DNA of 64,000 nt from CADEED01 sp964444835 (lineage in GTDB: Bacteria > Pseudomonadota > Gammaproteobacteria > Steroidobacterales > Steroidobacteraceae): the NCBI GenBank assembly GCA_964444835.1, contig CAYUIT010000001.1:282911-346910 (forward strand), in the 5' to 3' direction. This document shows positions 26,544 through 33,774 of the stretch, piece by piece. Position 1 is the stretch's first letter, and each line of letters starts with the position of its first letter. The notes under the pieces were generated by a model. That model saw nothing but the letters and a program-made list of their open reading frames with translations, searched no databases and was not told where the DNA came from. Position numbers and translations under genes: made by a program.

Positions 26544-26897
26544 TTAGCGAACGCGCAACTCGTTGCGCACCGACTTCACGCGCTCGACGCTGCGAGCCAC
26601 TCGCTCCGCCTGCGCCCGCTGCGCGGCCGTCGTCACTTCACCGCGCAGTATGACGACGTTCTCATACGTGTCGACATTGATGTCGAGTGCCTTGACCTCG
26701 GTATCGGCGATCAACTTCGCCTTCACCGCGGCCGTGATGCCGCCGTCAACCGCGATCTGCGACGTCGTGCGTTTATCTTTGCCGACGTAATAGCCGCCCG
26801 CTGCGGCACCACCAATGGCGGCAGCCACACAACCGCCGAGCACTGGGGCTAACAGCGCCAAGCACAGTACCGTCAGTATCTTTGTCTTCTGGTTCAT
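26544..26897 (-). CDS. BON-domain lipoprotein
   Basis: This 117-residue protein from ATG 26897 starts with a signal peptide and lipobox (LLAPVLGGC), then a Gly/Ala-rich stretch, then one BON domain (DGGITAAVKAKLIADTEVKALDINVDTYENVVILRGEV, ending VARSVERVKSVRNELRV). BON domains are thought to bind phospholipid, and such lipoproteins (DolP/OsmY-like) help keep envelope integrity. True DolP has two BON domains, so this is a shorter relative. It probably sits in the outer membrane. The start overlaps the DUF1289 stop (ATGA). Confidence 0.92.
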   Translation of the reverse strand: MNQKTKILTVLCLALLAPVLGGCVAAAIGGAAAGGYYVGKDKRTTSQIAVDGGITAAVKAKLIADTEVKALDINVDTYENVVILRGEVTTAAQRAQAERVARSVERVKSVRNELRVR

Positions 26898-27115
26898 GGG
26901 GTATCCCTCGTCGGCTTCAAGGTTGTCAGCTGCGCGCGGCGCAGCTCCAGCTCCGCGACCAGACTCCACTGCTGGCTCGCGCTCATGCGCAACCAGCCCG
27001 CAATTTCGTCACGCGTCCGCAGGCAACCGCTGCAGAGACCATGCTCTCCGATCGCACAAACGCTGATGCAGGGCGACATCGGGCCTGTATTGGAAGGGGA
27101 AGTCGCGGTGGGCAT
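26894..27115 (-). CDS. DUF1289 family Cys-rich protein
   Basis: This small protein of 73 residues from ATG 27115 carries the DUF1289 signature PCISVC-x7-C-x2-C followed by RTRDEIAGW. The four Cys suggest binding of zinc or an iron-sulfur cluster, but the function is not known. An upstream TTG/GTG could extend it to 27160, yet the added residues are an unstructured Arg/Pro run. It overlaps the BON lipoprotein gene and heads the DUF1289-BON-grxD unit. Confidence 0.88.
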   Translation of the reverse strand: MPTATSPSNTGPMSPCISVCAIGEHGLCSGCLRTRDEIAGWLRMSASQQWSLVAELELRRAQLTTLKPTRDTP

Positions 27116-27171
27116 CAAATTCGGGTTCGGCCTCGCTGGGCGCCGAGTGCGGACTCGCACGGCGCGGAGGT

Positions 27172-27200
27172 TTGAATTATGCGGATTCCTCCCCTATTCT
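27172..27200 (+). promoter_or_regulatory. Candidate sigma-70 promoter for the PuuD-like/nadC genes
   Basis: TTGAAT (27172-27177) and TATTCT (27195-27200) are separated by 17 bases, each matching the consensus at four of six positions. They lie 66 bases before the ATG at 27267 in a locally A/T-richer stretch. Prediction by eye only. Confidence 0.4.
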
Positions 27201-27266
27201 TCAAATGTTCTCAATCACTTGGCTGTGCCTCGCCGCAGCTTCACGACAACTGTCAAAAGGTCTTGC

Positions 27267-27863
27267 ATGAATATCCTTCTGAACCACCGTTACGCGCTCT
27301 CACTCGGCATTGTGCTTGCGATCATCCTGGCAGTCGTGATCGGGGGATTCCAGTTCGATCACTTGGCGCTCGCACGCTGGATTCACATCGTGGCCGGCAT
27401 CTTCTGGATCGGCTTGCTGTACTACTTCAATGTGGCGCAGATTCCCGCGCTCGCCGATGCGGCTGCCGATAAAGGTGGCCCGGGTGGTGCAGGCATCACG
27501 AAGTACGTCGCGCCGCGCGCGTTGTTTTGGTTCCGTTGGGCCGCGCTTGCCACATGGATTGCAGGCGCGGGCTTGCTGGAGCGCAATCTGGGTCATGCGT
27601 TCACGCTGGGCACCATGATCGAAGGTGGGAGCTACTATTTCCTCGTGATCGGGATCGGCGCATGGCTCGGCACCATCATGCTGTTCAACGTGTGGATCTT
27701 GATTTGGCCGAACCAGAAGAAGGTGCTGGGCCTCACACCCGCCACCGACGAAGAAAAGGCGAAAGCGCGTAAGACGGCGACGCTGGCATCGCGCACGAAT
27801 TTCGTGCTGTCGATTCCCATGTTGCTCTGTATGGGCGCTGCAGGCCACGGGCTACCGTTCTGA
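27267..27863 (+). CDS. PuuD-like membrane protein (urate hydroxylase/UOX membrane domain family)
   Basis: This 198-residue integral membrane protein has about four or five spans. The segment LARWIHIVAGIFWIGLLYYFNVAQ and later FRWAALATWIAGAGLL match the PuuD/DUF989 family, whose longer members join this membrane domain to a cytochrome c and have been linked to urate oxidation. The cytochrome c part is absent here, and many short homologues sit outside purine pathways, so urate chemistry is not supported. Start ATG 27267. nadC follows at once, its frame possibly beginning at a CTG overlapping this stop. Confidence 0.75.
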   Translation: MNILLNHRYALSLGIVLAIILAVVIGGFQFDHLALARWIHIVAGIFWIGLLYYFNVAQIPALADAAADKGGPGGAGITKYVAPRALFWFRWAALATWIAGAGLLERNLGHAFTLGTMIEGGSYYFLVIGIGAWLGTIMLFNVWILIWPNQKKVLGLTPATDEEKAKARKTATLASRTNFVLSIPMLLCMGAAGHGLPF

Positions 27864-27907
27864 CGCAAACCGCTCCGCCAATTCCCGCGGCGGAGATTGC
27901 CCAGCAG

Positions 27908-28729
27908 GTGCGGGCAGCGCTCGCGGAAGATATCGGGACGGGCGATGTCACAGCGTCGCTCGTCCCCGCTGAGCAATGGATCACGGGTCGACTCATCGCG
28001 CGCGAAGCGGCGGTACTCTGTGGCAAAGCGTGGGCGGATGAGGTCTTTCGGCAGCTTGATGAGCGCGTGCAACTCACCTGGCTCGCTGCCGATGGTGGCC
28101 GGCTGAGCGCGAACGGCATCGTGTTCGAGATCGCGGGGCCAGCGCGTGCCATCCTCACGGGTGAGCGCACGGCGATGAACTTCCTGCAAACACTCTCGGC
28201 GACCGCGACGGCCGCACGGCGTTTTGTCGATGCGGTCGCGGGCACCGGGTGCGAGATTCTCGATACACGCAAAACGATCCCCGGGCTGCGTCGTGCACAG
28301 AAGTACGCCAGCACCTGTGGCGGCGCACGCAATCATCGCCTCGGCTTGCACGACATGGTCCTCATCAAGGAGAACCACATAGCGGCAGCAGGATCGATCG
28401 AGACTGCCGTCGCAAACGCGCGCCGACTCGCGCCCGGTATACCCGTCGAAGTGGAAGTGGAGTCGCTAGCGGAACTCGACGCTGCGCTGGCAGCGGGCGC
28501 CGATATCATCATGCTCGACGAACTGTCGCGTGCAGACATGGTGACGGCGGTTGCACGCAATCGCGCCGCCGCCAAGCCCGCCAAGCTCGAAGCCTCCGGC
28601 AGCATCACGCTCGAGACGGTGCGCCAAGTGGCCGACACCGGCGTCAATTTCATCTCCATTGGCGGTATCACCAAGCACGTCCGGGCCGTCGACCTGTCGA
28701 TGCGCCTCGATTTCCCGCGCGTACACTAA
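27908..28729 (+). CDS. nadC: Nicotinate-nucleotide pyrophosphorylase (quinolinate phosphoribosyltransferase)
   Basis: This is a cytosolic NAD-biosynthesis enzyme converting quinolinate and PRPP to nicotinate mononucleotide. Family blocks are complete: LTGERTAMNFLQTLS, DTRKTIPGLR, GGARNHRLGLHD, LIKENHI, VEVEVESL and FISIGGITKHV. From GTG 27908 it has 273 residues, but homologues carry about 15 more N-terminal residues. The sequence between 27863 and 27907 encodes such an extension (IPAAEIAQQ), whose only possible initiator is CTG 27860 overlapping the PuuD-like stop. The real start may therefore be upstream and non-standard. Confidence 0.96.
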   Translation: MRAALAEDIGTGDVTASLVPAEQWITGRLIAREAAVLCGKAWADEVFRQLDERVQLTWLAADGGRLSANGIVFEIAGPARAILTGERTAMNFLQTLSATATAARRFVDAVAGTGCEILDTRKTIPGLRRAQKYASTCGGARNHRLGLHDMVLIKENHIAAAGSIETAVANARRLAPGIPVEVEVESLAELDAALAAGADIIMLDELSRADMVTAVARNRAAAKPAKLEASGSITLETVRQVADTGVNFISIGGITKHVRAVDLSMRLDFPRVH

Positions 28730-28748
28730 CGACTCTCCCGAACTCGCC

Positions 28749-29684
28749 ATGCGCTCTCTCATCATCGACTGCGATCCTGGTGTCGATGACGGCGTCGCAC
28801 TGTTGCTCGCATTCCGCAGTGCCGATGTGCTCGACATTCGCGCCGTGACGACGGTCGCGGGCAATGTTGATCTGCGTGCCACCACGCGCAACGCCCGCTT
28901 GTTGCGCGAGCTCGCGGGGCGCCAGGACATTCCTGTTTACGGTGGCTGCGAGCGTCCGCTCGTCGTGGACCCGATCGAAGCGGGCCATTTTCACGGCGTC
29001 ACGGGTCTTGGCACGCTGCCCATTGTCGAACCGGAACAACCCGCCGAGGCGTTGCACGCAGTGGAGTACTTGGTCGGTACGTTGCGTCAGGCGGCGTCGC
29101 GCTCACTCACGCTCGTTGCCATGGGCCCTCTGACAAACATTGCAACGGCAATGCGAATCGCCCCCGACATCGTGGCGCGGATCGGATCGATCGTGCTGAT
29201 GGGCGGCGCTCGCAGTGAAGGCGGGAACATCACGGCGTCCGCGGAATACAACATCTATGCGGATCCGCACGCCGCCCAAACCGTGTTTGCGTCGGGTTGC
29301 GAGATCGTCGCGCTCGGGCTCGATTGCACGCACCAAGTACTCACGACGCCGGCGCGTATTGCAGCGATTCGCCAGCTTGGCACGGCAGTCGCGCGCGCGG
29401 CGGCAACGCTGCTCGAGTTTTCCTACCAACTCGAGTACAACTTGCACCGCGGCGGCGGCGTTCCGACGCACGATCCCTGCACGATAGCCTATGTGTTGGC
29501 ACCGCAGCTCTTTACGCTCGAACCGTGCCGCATTGCCGTAGAGACCGAGTCGCGCCTCACACGTGGGCACACAGCGGTGGAGTTTCGACTCGACATGGGC
29601 GTGGGGCCGGTCGTTCAGTGGGCGACGGCGGCAGACGGCGCTGGCGTGTTCGAGCTGCTGACGCGGCGACTCGCGAACGCATGA
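28749..29684 (+). CDS. Inosine-uridine type nucleoside hydrolase
   Basis: This 311-residue protein from ATG 28749 has the N-terminal calcium-binding signature DCDPGVDDGVALL, plus GPLTNIATAM, LMGGARSEGGNITASAEYNIYADP and the C-terminal HDPCTIAYVL. These are diagnostic of N-ribohydrolases that split nucleosides into base and ribose. The start of the ribokinase gene overlaps the stop (ATGA), so released ribose would be phosphorylated by the product of the next gene: a two-step salvage unit. It is cytosolic, with no signal peptide. Confidence 0.95.
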   Translation: MRSLIIDCDPGVDDGVALLLAFRSADVLDIRAVTTVAGNVDLRATTRNARLLRELAGRQDIPVYGGCERPLVVDPIEAGHFHGVTGLGTLPIVEPEQPAEALHAVEYLVGTLRQAASRSLTLVAMGPLTNIATAMRIAPDIVARIGSIVLMGGARSEGGNITASAEYNIYADPHAAQTVFASGCEIVALGLDCTHQVLTTPARIAAIRQLGTAVARAAATLLEFSYQLEYNLHRGGGVPTHDPCTIAYVLAPQLFTLEPCRIAVETESRLTRGHTAVEFRLDMGVGPVVQWATAADGAGVFELLTRRLANA

Positions 29685-30538
29685 GCGCGGTGCGCATCAC
29701 GGTCGTCGGCTCGGTCAATCTCGACCTCGTTGCGAGCGGGCCCATGTTGCCCGCGCCCGGCCAGACCGTCACGGGCGCCGTCTTCAGTCAACATCCTGGC
29801 GGCAAAGGCGCCAATCAAGCATTGGCCGCGCGCCGCTTGGGAGCCGATGTCAGTCTGATCGCACGCGTCGGCACCGACGTCAACGCCACTGCTGCGCTCG
29901 CGTTGTTAGTCGCAGAGCAGGTCTCACTCGAAAGAGTGACGCGCGATGCTGCGGCTCCGACGGGCGTTGCGCTGATTGCCGTGGCTGCGAACGGTGAAAA
30001 CCAAATCATCGTGGCGCCTGGCGCCAATGCGACGTTAGCAGCCACCGATGTCCGCTTACCGCCGCACGACGCAGTAATCTGTCAGCTTGAAGTGCCGGAG
30101 GCGGCGATTGCCGCCGCTGCGGCTGAGTGCCGCGGTTTGCTCGTCTTGAATCTGGCGCCCGCTAAATCGTTGCCACTCGAGCTCCTGCAACGCGCTGGTC
30201 TCGTGATCGTCAACGAAACTGAGGCCGCTTTCTATGGCGCTGCACTCGATGCCCTGCCCGGCTGGGTCGCGCTGACGCTAGGGCGGCGCGGCGCCGAGCT
30301 GCGTCGCGACGGCCGCACGGTGGCCCGCGCGTCGGCACCGGCGGTGACCGCGGTCGACACAACCGGCGCAGGCGATGCCTTCGTTGCGGCGTTGACGGTC
30401 GCGCTCGCCGAGCGGCAGCCTGTCGAACAGGCCGTGCGTTTTGCCTGCGCAGCGGGCGCCGCAGCCACCCAAGTCCGCGGCGCACAGCCCTCATTGCCAC
30501 GGCGCGCGCAAGTTGACGCTTTGCTGGAGCGACAGTGA
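29681..30538 (+). CDS. rbsK: Ribokinase
   Basis: This 285-residue PfkB-family kinase has the N-terminal signature GGKGANQALAARRLGA and the C-terminal DTTGAGDAFVAALTVAL with the catalytic Asp, together with NLAPA and VNETEA blocks typical of ribokinase. It makes ribose 5-phosphate. The start ATG 29681 overlaps the nucleoside hydrolase stop. It is slightly shorter than E. coli RbsK (309). No ribose transporter is nearby, which supports an internal nucleoside-salvage role over sugar uptake. Confidence 0.93.
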   Translation: MSAVRITVVGSVNLDLVASGPMLPAPGQTVTGAVFSQHPGGKGANQALAARRLGADVSLIARVGTDVNATAALALLVAEQVSLERVTRDAAAPTGVALIAVAANGENQIIVAPGANATLAATDVRLPPHDAVICQLEVPEAAIAAAAAECRGLLVLNLAPAKSLPLELLQRAGLVIVNETEAAFYGAALDALPGWVALTLGRRGAELRRDGRTVARASAPAVTAVDTTGAGDAFVAALTVALAERQPVEQAVRFACAAGAAATQVRGAQPSLPRRAQVDALLERQ

Positions 30539-30539
30539 C

Positions 30540-31469
30540 ATGAAATCCCGCGTCCCCGAATTGAGCTTCGCCGAGTTCACGCACGGCAGTGAACGCGAGC
30601 GCGAACGCTTCTCGCATGCGTTGTTAGGCGCCTTGCAGCGCTATGGGTTTGTCATCTTGCGCGATCATCGCGTGTCCGTTCAGCTTCTCGATGGCGCGTA
30701 CGAACTCGCACGACGTTTGTTTGCGCTCGATGAAGCCGCGAAGCTGCAACACCGCGGTGGTTTGCGGGGGTACACGCCCTTCGGCACGGAACACGCGAAA
30801 AATCACCAGTTTCCTGATCTCAAGGAGTTCTGGCAGATCGGACGCGACCCCGCGCCCGGCGCCGTTGCCACGGCGCAATTCCCAGCCAACGTGTGGCCGG
30901 AAGCGCTGCCGGAATTTCGCCCCACCTTCAGCGCCTTGTTTGCCGCACTCGACGAGACAGCGCGCGAGCTGTTGTGCGCGCTTGCACCGCGCCTCGGCGT
31001 GACGCCCGAGTACTTCGATGAGCGAGTGAGGGCTGGCAATTCCGTATTGCGATTGATCCATTACCCGCCGATCCCCGCCGATGCCGATCCGCGCTGCGTG
31101 CGTTCGGCTGCACACGAAGACATCAACTTCCTAACGATTCTCGTGGCGGCGCGCGGCGCTGGCCTCGAGTTGCTCGACCGTGACGGGTCGTGGCTCCCAG
31201 TGGAAACGGAGCCGCGCAACCTGATCGTCGACTCGGGTGACATGCTCGCGCGCCTCACGAACGATGTCATCCCGGCGACGACTCACCGCGTTGTCAATCC
31301 GCAAGGACCGAATGTCAGTCGTTATTCGATGCCGTTCTTCATGCACCCTACCGACGAAACGTCGCTCGAGTGCCTGCCATCGTGCATCGGCTCAGGGGCC
31401 AAATACGCGCCCACGACGGCCGGCGCGTTCTTGGCCGAGCGACTGCGGGAAATCGGCCTCGCGCGCTGA
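30540..31469 (+). CDS. 2-oxoglutarate/Fe(II)-dependent oxygenase, IPNS-like
   Basis: This 309-residue protein from ATG 30540, one base after the ribokinase stop, has the iron facial triad HED (in SAAHEDINFLT) and the distal His in TTHRVVNP, with the 2-oxoglutarate-binding Arg in SRYSMPFF. The N-terminal non-haem region (YGFVILRDH) is also present. This is the isopenicillin N synthase-like subgroup, many of whose members oxidise small metabolites. The substrate is unknown. Close coupling to ribokinase raises a purine/pyrimidine or nucleoside-derived substrate as a possibility, but nothing in the sequence proves it. Confidence 0.9.
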   Translation: MKSRVPELSFAEFTHGSERERERFSHALLGALQRYGFVILRDHRVSVQLLDGAYELARRLFALDEAAKLQHRGGLRGYTPFGTEHAKNHQFPDLKEFWQIGRDPAPGAVATAQFPANVWPEALPEFRPTFSALFAALDETARELLCALAPRLGVTPEYFDERVRAGNSVLRLIHYPPIPADADPRCVRSAAHEDINFLTILVAARGAGLELLDRDGSWLPVETEPRNLIVDSGDMLARLTNDVIPATTHRVVNPQGPNVSRYSMPFFMHPTDETSLECLPSCIGSGAKYAPTTAGAFLAERLREIGLAR

Positions 31470-31525
31470 TTTGTGGAACCTCATTCCATCAGGCCTGTCA
31501 AATGGCTATCTACGAGGAGATCGCC

Positions 31526-31966
31526 ATGCTCAAACACGTCGTCGTTCTAACCTGCACAGCTATTGCGGTGGCCGCCTGCGCAAGCGGTGGCGCTCTGCGC
31601 AAGAAAGACGGCTTCCAATTCGAGTACGCAGATTACGCGGGTCCACCGATCGAGAGCTTCACCACTTTTGGCTTGGATGGGTGGAACGCAATCTCACGTG
31701 ACAAGCTTGTCGTATGGGATGGCGTGAACAAGGCCTACCTACTCACGGTGTGGGATTCGTGCCGCGACCTACAGTTCGCCGAGCACATCGCTGTCACGCA
31801 AACATCACGCACCGTAAGCACGTTCGAAAAGGTGCGCGTCGGCGATGATATCTGCCCCATCAAGGAGATTCGGCCGATCGACGTGCACCAGATGAAGGCA
31901 GATCGCAAAGCGCACGCCGACGCAGCGAAAACTGCGTCGCCATCGAGCGACGCCAATAAGCCGTAG
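31526..31966 (+). CDS. DUF6491-like lipoprotein
   Basis: This 146-residue protein starts at ATG 31526, chosen because GAGGAG lies 8 bases upstream and the protein then opens with a signal peptide and lipobox (VAVAACASGG). The remaining domain (IESFTTFGLDGWNAISRDKLVVWDG, then LLTVWDSCRDL and VGDDICPIKEI) matches my memory of DUF6491, small exported proteins of unknown function with two conserved Cys that may form a disulfide. It stands alone between the oxygenase and another exported protein. Confidence 0.78.
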   Translation: MLKHVVVLTCTAIAVAACASGGALRKKDGFQFEYADYAGPPIESFTTFGLDGWNAISRDKLVVWDGVNKAYLLTVWDSCRDLQFAEHIAVTQTSRTVSTFEKVRVGDDICPIKEIRPIDVHQMKADRKAHADAAKTASPSSDANKP

Positions 31967-32087
31967 AAAGCGAGCTGCGTCACGCCGTAGTGTGAATCCG
32001 ATTCATCTGTTTCGGAGAAATCCTATCGTTTGTCTATGAGTGTGCTCGTGCCTACTGTGTGCATCACCTTTCCACGGAGATGCACTC

Positions 32088-32552
32088 ATGACAAATGCAC
32101 AACGCTCGATTACGCGACTCACACTCGGCGCCGCGCTGGCGCTCGTTGCATCGGTTGCCGCCGCTCAACCGTATGTCATCGCTCGATTCGAAGTGGGCGA
32201 TAAAGCCTCCGGCACGCGCCTCGCCGAACACACGGCGCGCTGCGTCGGCGCATTACAACGGCGCGAAATGCCGCTCGCGAAAGCGAGCTGTAATCGAGCG
32301 GTGACGGCAGCCCACAGCCTGCGCTTCAGCTTGGCCAATGTCGCGCCGAACGAAGGCGGTTGGAAGCAATCGATGGAGTTGGCAGTCGCCTACTCAAACC
32401 GTGCAGTGATGCACCGCCTTTCAGGCAATTTGGACGCCGCGCGCACTGACTTGCTGCAAGCCGCGCGACACGCCCCCGATGCCTACTTCATCCAACGCAA
32501 TACGGCTGCGTTCGATGCGCGCGACATGTACCTCGCTCGGCAGAAGCCCTAA
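32088..32552 (+). CDS. Exported tetratricopeptide-like protein
   Basis: This 154-residue protein from ATG 32088 has a clear signal peptide (LTLGAALALVASVAAAQP). The mature part contains two helix pairs of TPR character (RCVGALQRREMPLAKASCNRAV and LAVAYSNRAVMHRLSGNLDAARTDLLQAA). Similar short periplasmic TPR proteins are common in Xanthomonadales-like genomes, with no known role. A plausible GGAG ribosome site precedes the start. The preceding 121 bases show nothing else I can name. Confidence 0.75.
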   Translation: MTNAQRSITRLTLGAALALVASVAAAQPYVIARFEVGDKASGTRLAEHTARCVGALQRREMPLAKASCNRAVTAAHSLRFSLANVAPNEGGWKQSMELAVAYSNRAVMHRLSGNLDAARTDLLQAARHAPDAYFIQRNTAAFDARDMYLARQKP

Positions 32553-32582
32553 CGAGTGAGCGCTCGGGCTCGGCTTCGCTTC

Positions 32583-33677
32583 TTACCGCGTGCAAAACGC
32601 TGCACTCGCGAGATCGAAGCCGAGACCTGCGCCTTGCCACAGCTCACCAAACTCGAGCATCGCATCGTCCACGAACACAACGAGCGCGCGGCCGAGTTGC
32701 GGAGCGAGCAGATTCCGGACCTGCACGCCCCCGATCGCGCCGCGCCGCTCGATGAGCGCGACCGGCTCAAGGCATCCCTGAAGGGGCGCTTGGAAAGACC
32801 AAGCCCCGAGCGCCGCGTAACCGATCGCCGGGTCGCCCGTCCACATGACGGCAGTCGCCTCGCCTGCTAACAACTCGTTCGTGAGTAGCGCACGGTCGAG
32901 GCGCAGCAGGTCTTGTGCCGTACCAAGCAGCGCGCCGCCCGCTCCATACGTCGCGAGCGTGAACGGTGCTTCGGGCTCGCGACCGCGATAGCCGTTGACC
33001 GCTCCACGACCTTTACCTTCCTGCGCACGCGCAACACGCAAGCTTGTGAGCCCTAGTGGGCCAGCAATACGCCGCTCGATCAGTCGCGCATACGTCTGCC
33101 GCGTGTGGCGCTCGAGCAAGGCCTGGAGCACGAGGTAATCACAATTGTTGTACTCGAAGCGCTCACGCGGCTTCGCTTTGGGTGCGCCGGCACAGAAATC
33201 CAACGCGACCCGCCGAGCGGCATTGCGCGGCATCGCGTAGAAGCTTGGCACGCCGTCCGCATTCAGGGCCGAATCGTCCGGGTTCGGCAGGCCCGACACG
33301 TGACGCATCAAATCACCCACGGTGATCGCACTTGCAGTCACACCGCGGAACTCCGGCAGTAGCGCCGCCACCGGCGCGTCGAGTGTCATGCGCTGCGCGG
33401 CGACTTCTTGCATCACAAGCAGCGCGGTCACCTGCTTCGTCACCGACGCCCAGCGCCATTCGGCTTTGAGCAGGTCGTTAGGCTGCACCCCCTCCCGCGC
33501 AGATCCCAGGGCACGAGCTACCAGCGTGCCATCCCGATCGCCGACGAGTACCACACCGCGCAACACATGGCGATCCGCCGCGGCGACGACCGCGGTCTCG
33601 AGTGAATCGGCGTTTACGGCGCTGGCCGCGATGCTAACGAGTGCAAGGATCCAATGCTGGATTGTCAGGCGGCGCAT
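32583..33677 (-). CDS. Serine hydrolase, beta-lactamase/PBP4-like family
   Basis: This 364-residue exported protein (signal peptide MRRLTIQHWILALVSIAASAVNA) has the class C-type active site SVTK (in WASVTKQVTALL), the YNN triad (FEYNNCDYLVLQ) and the flanking HVSGLPNP block. Family members include esterases, D-aminopeptidases and lipases of the periplasm; true beta-lactamase activity is not implied. The C-terminal third is rich in Gly/Leu. The gene stands alone, convergent with the TPR-like gene (30-base gap). Confidence 0.9.
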   Translation of the reverse strand: MRRLTIQHWILALVSIAASAVNADSLETAVVAAADRHVLRGVVLVGDRDGTLVARALGSAREGVQPNDLLKAEWRWASVTKQVTALLVMQEVAAQRMTLDAPVAALLPEFRGVTASAITVGDLMRHVSGLPNPDDSALNADGVPSFYAMPRNAARRVALDFCAGAPKAKPRERFEYNNCDYLVLQALLERHTRQTYARLIERRIAGPLGLTSLRVARAQEGKGRGAVNGYRGREPEAPFTLATYGAGGALLGTAQDLLRLDRALLTNELLAGEATAVMWTGDPAIGYAALGAWSFQAPLQGCLEPVALIERRGAIGGVQVRNLLAPQLGRALVVFVDDAMLEFGELWQGAGLGFDLASAAFCTR

Positions 33678-33774
33678 ATACCCTCAGACAGAAAAGGCAG
33701 CACGCCGGCGCGCGAGCGTGTCGCGCCAGGGTGCCGTGTGAGCGACACAACGCGTGTGCGTCGCGGATGTGTGA

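Noticed and set aside
30441..30539. Longer start for the 2OG oxygenase
   Set aside because: It overlaps the ribokinase C-terminus and gives unstructured sequence; ATG 30540 sits one base after the ribokinase stop.
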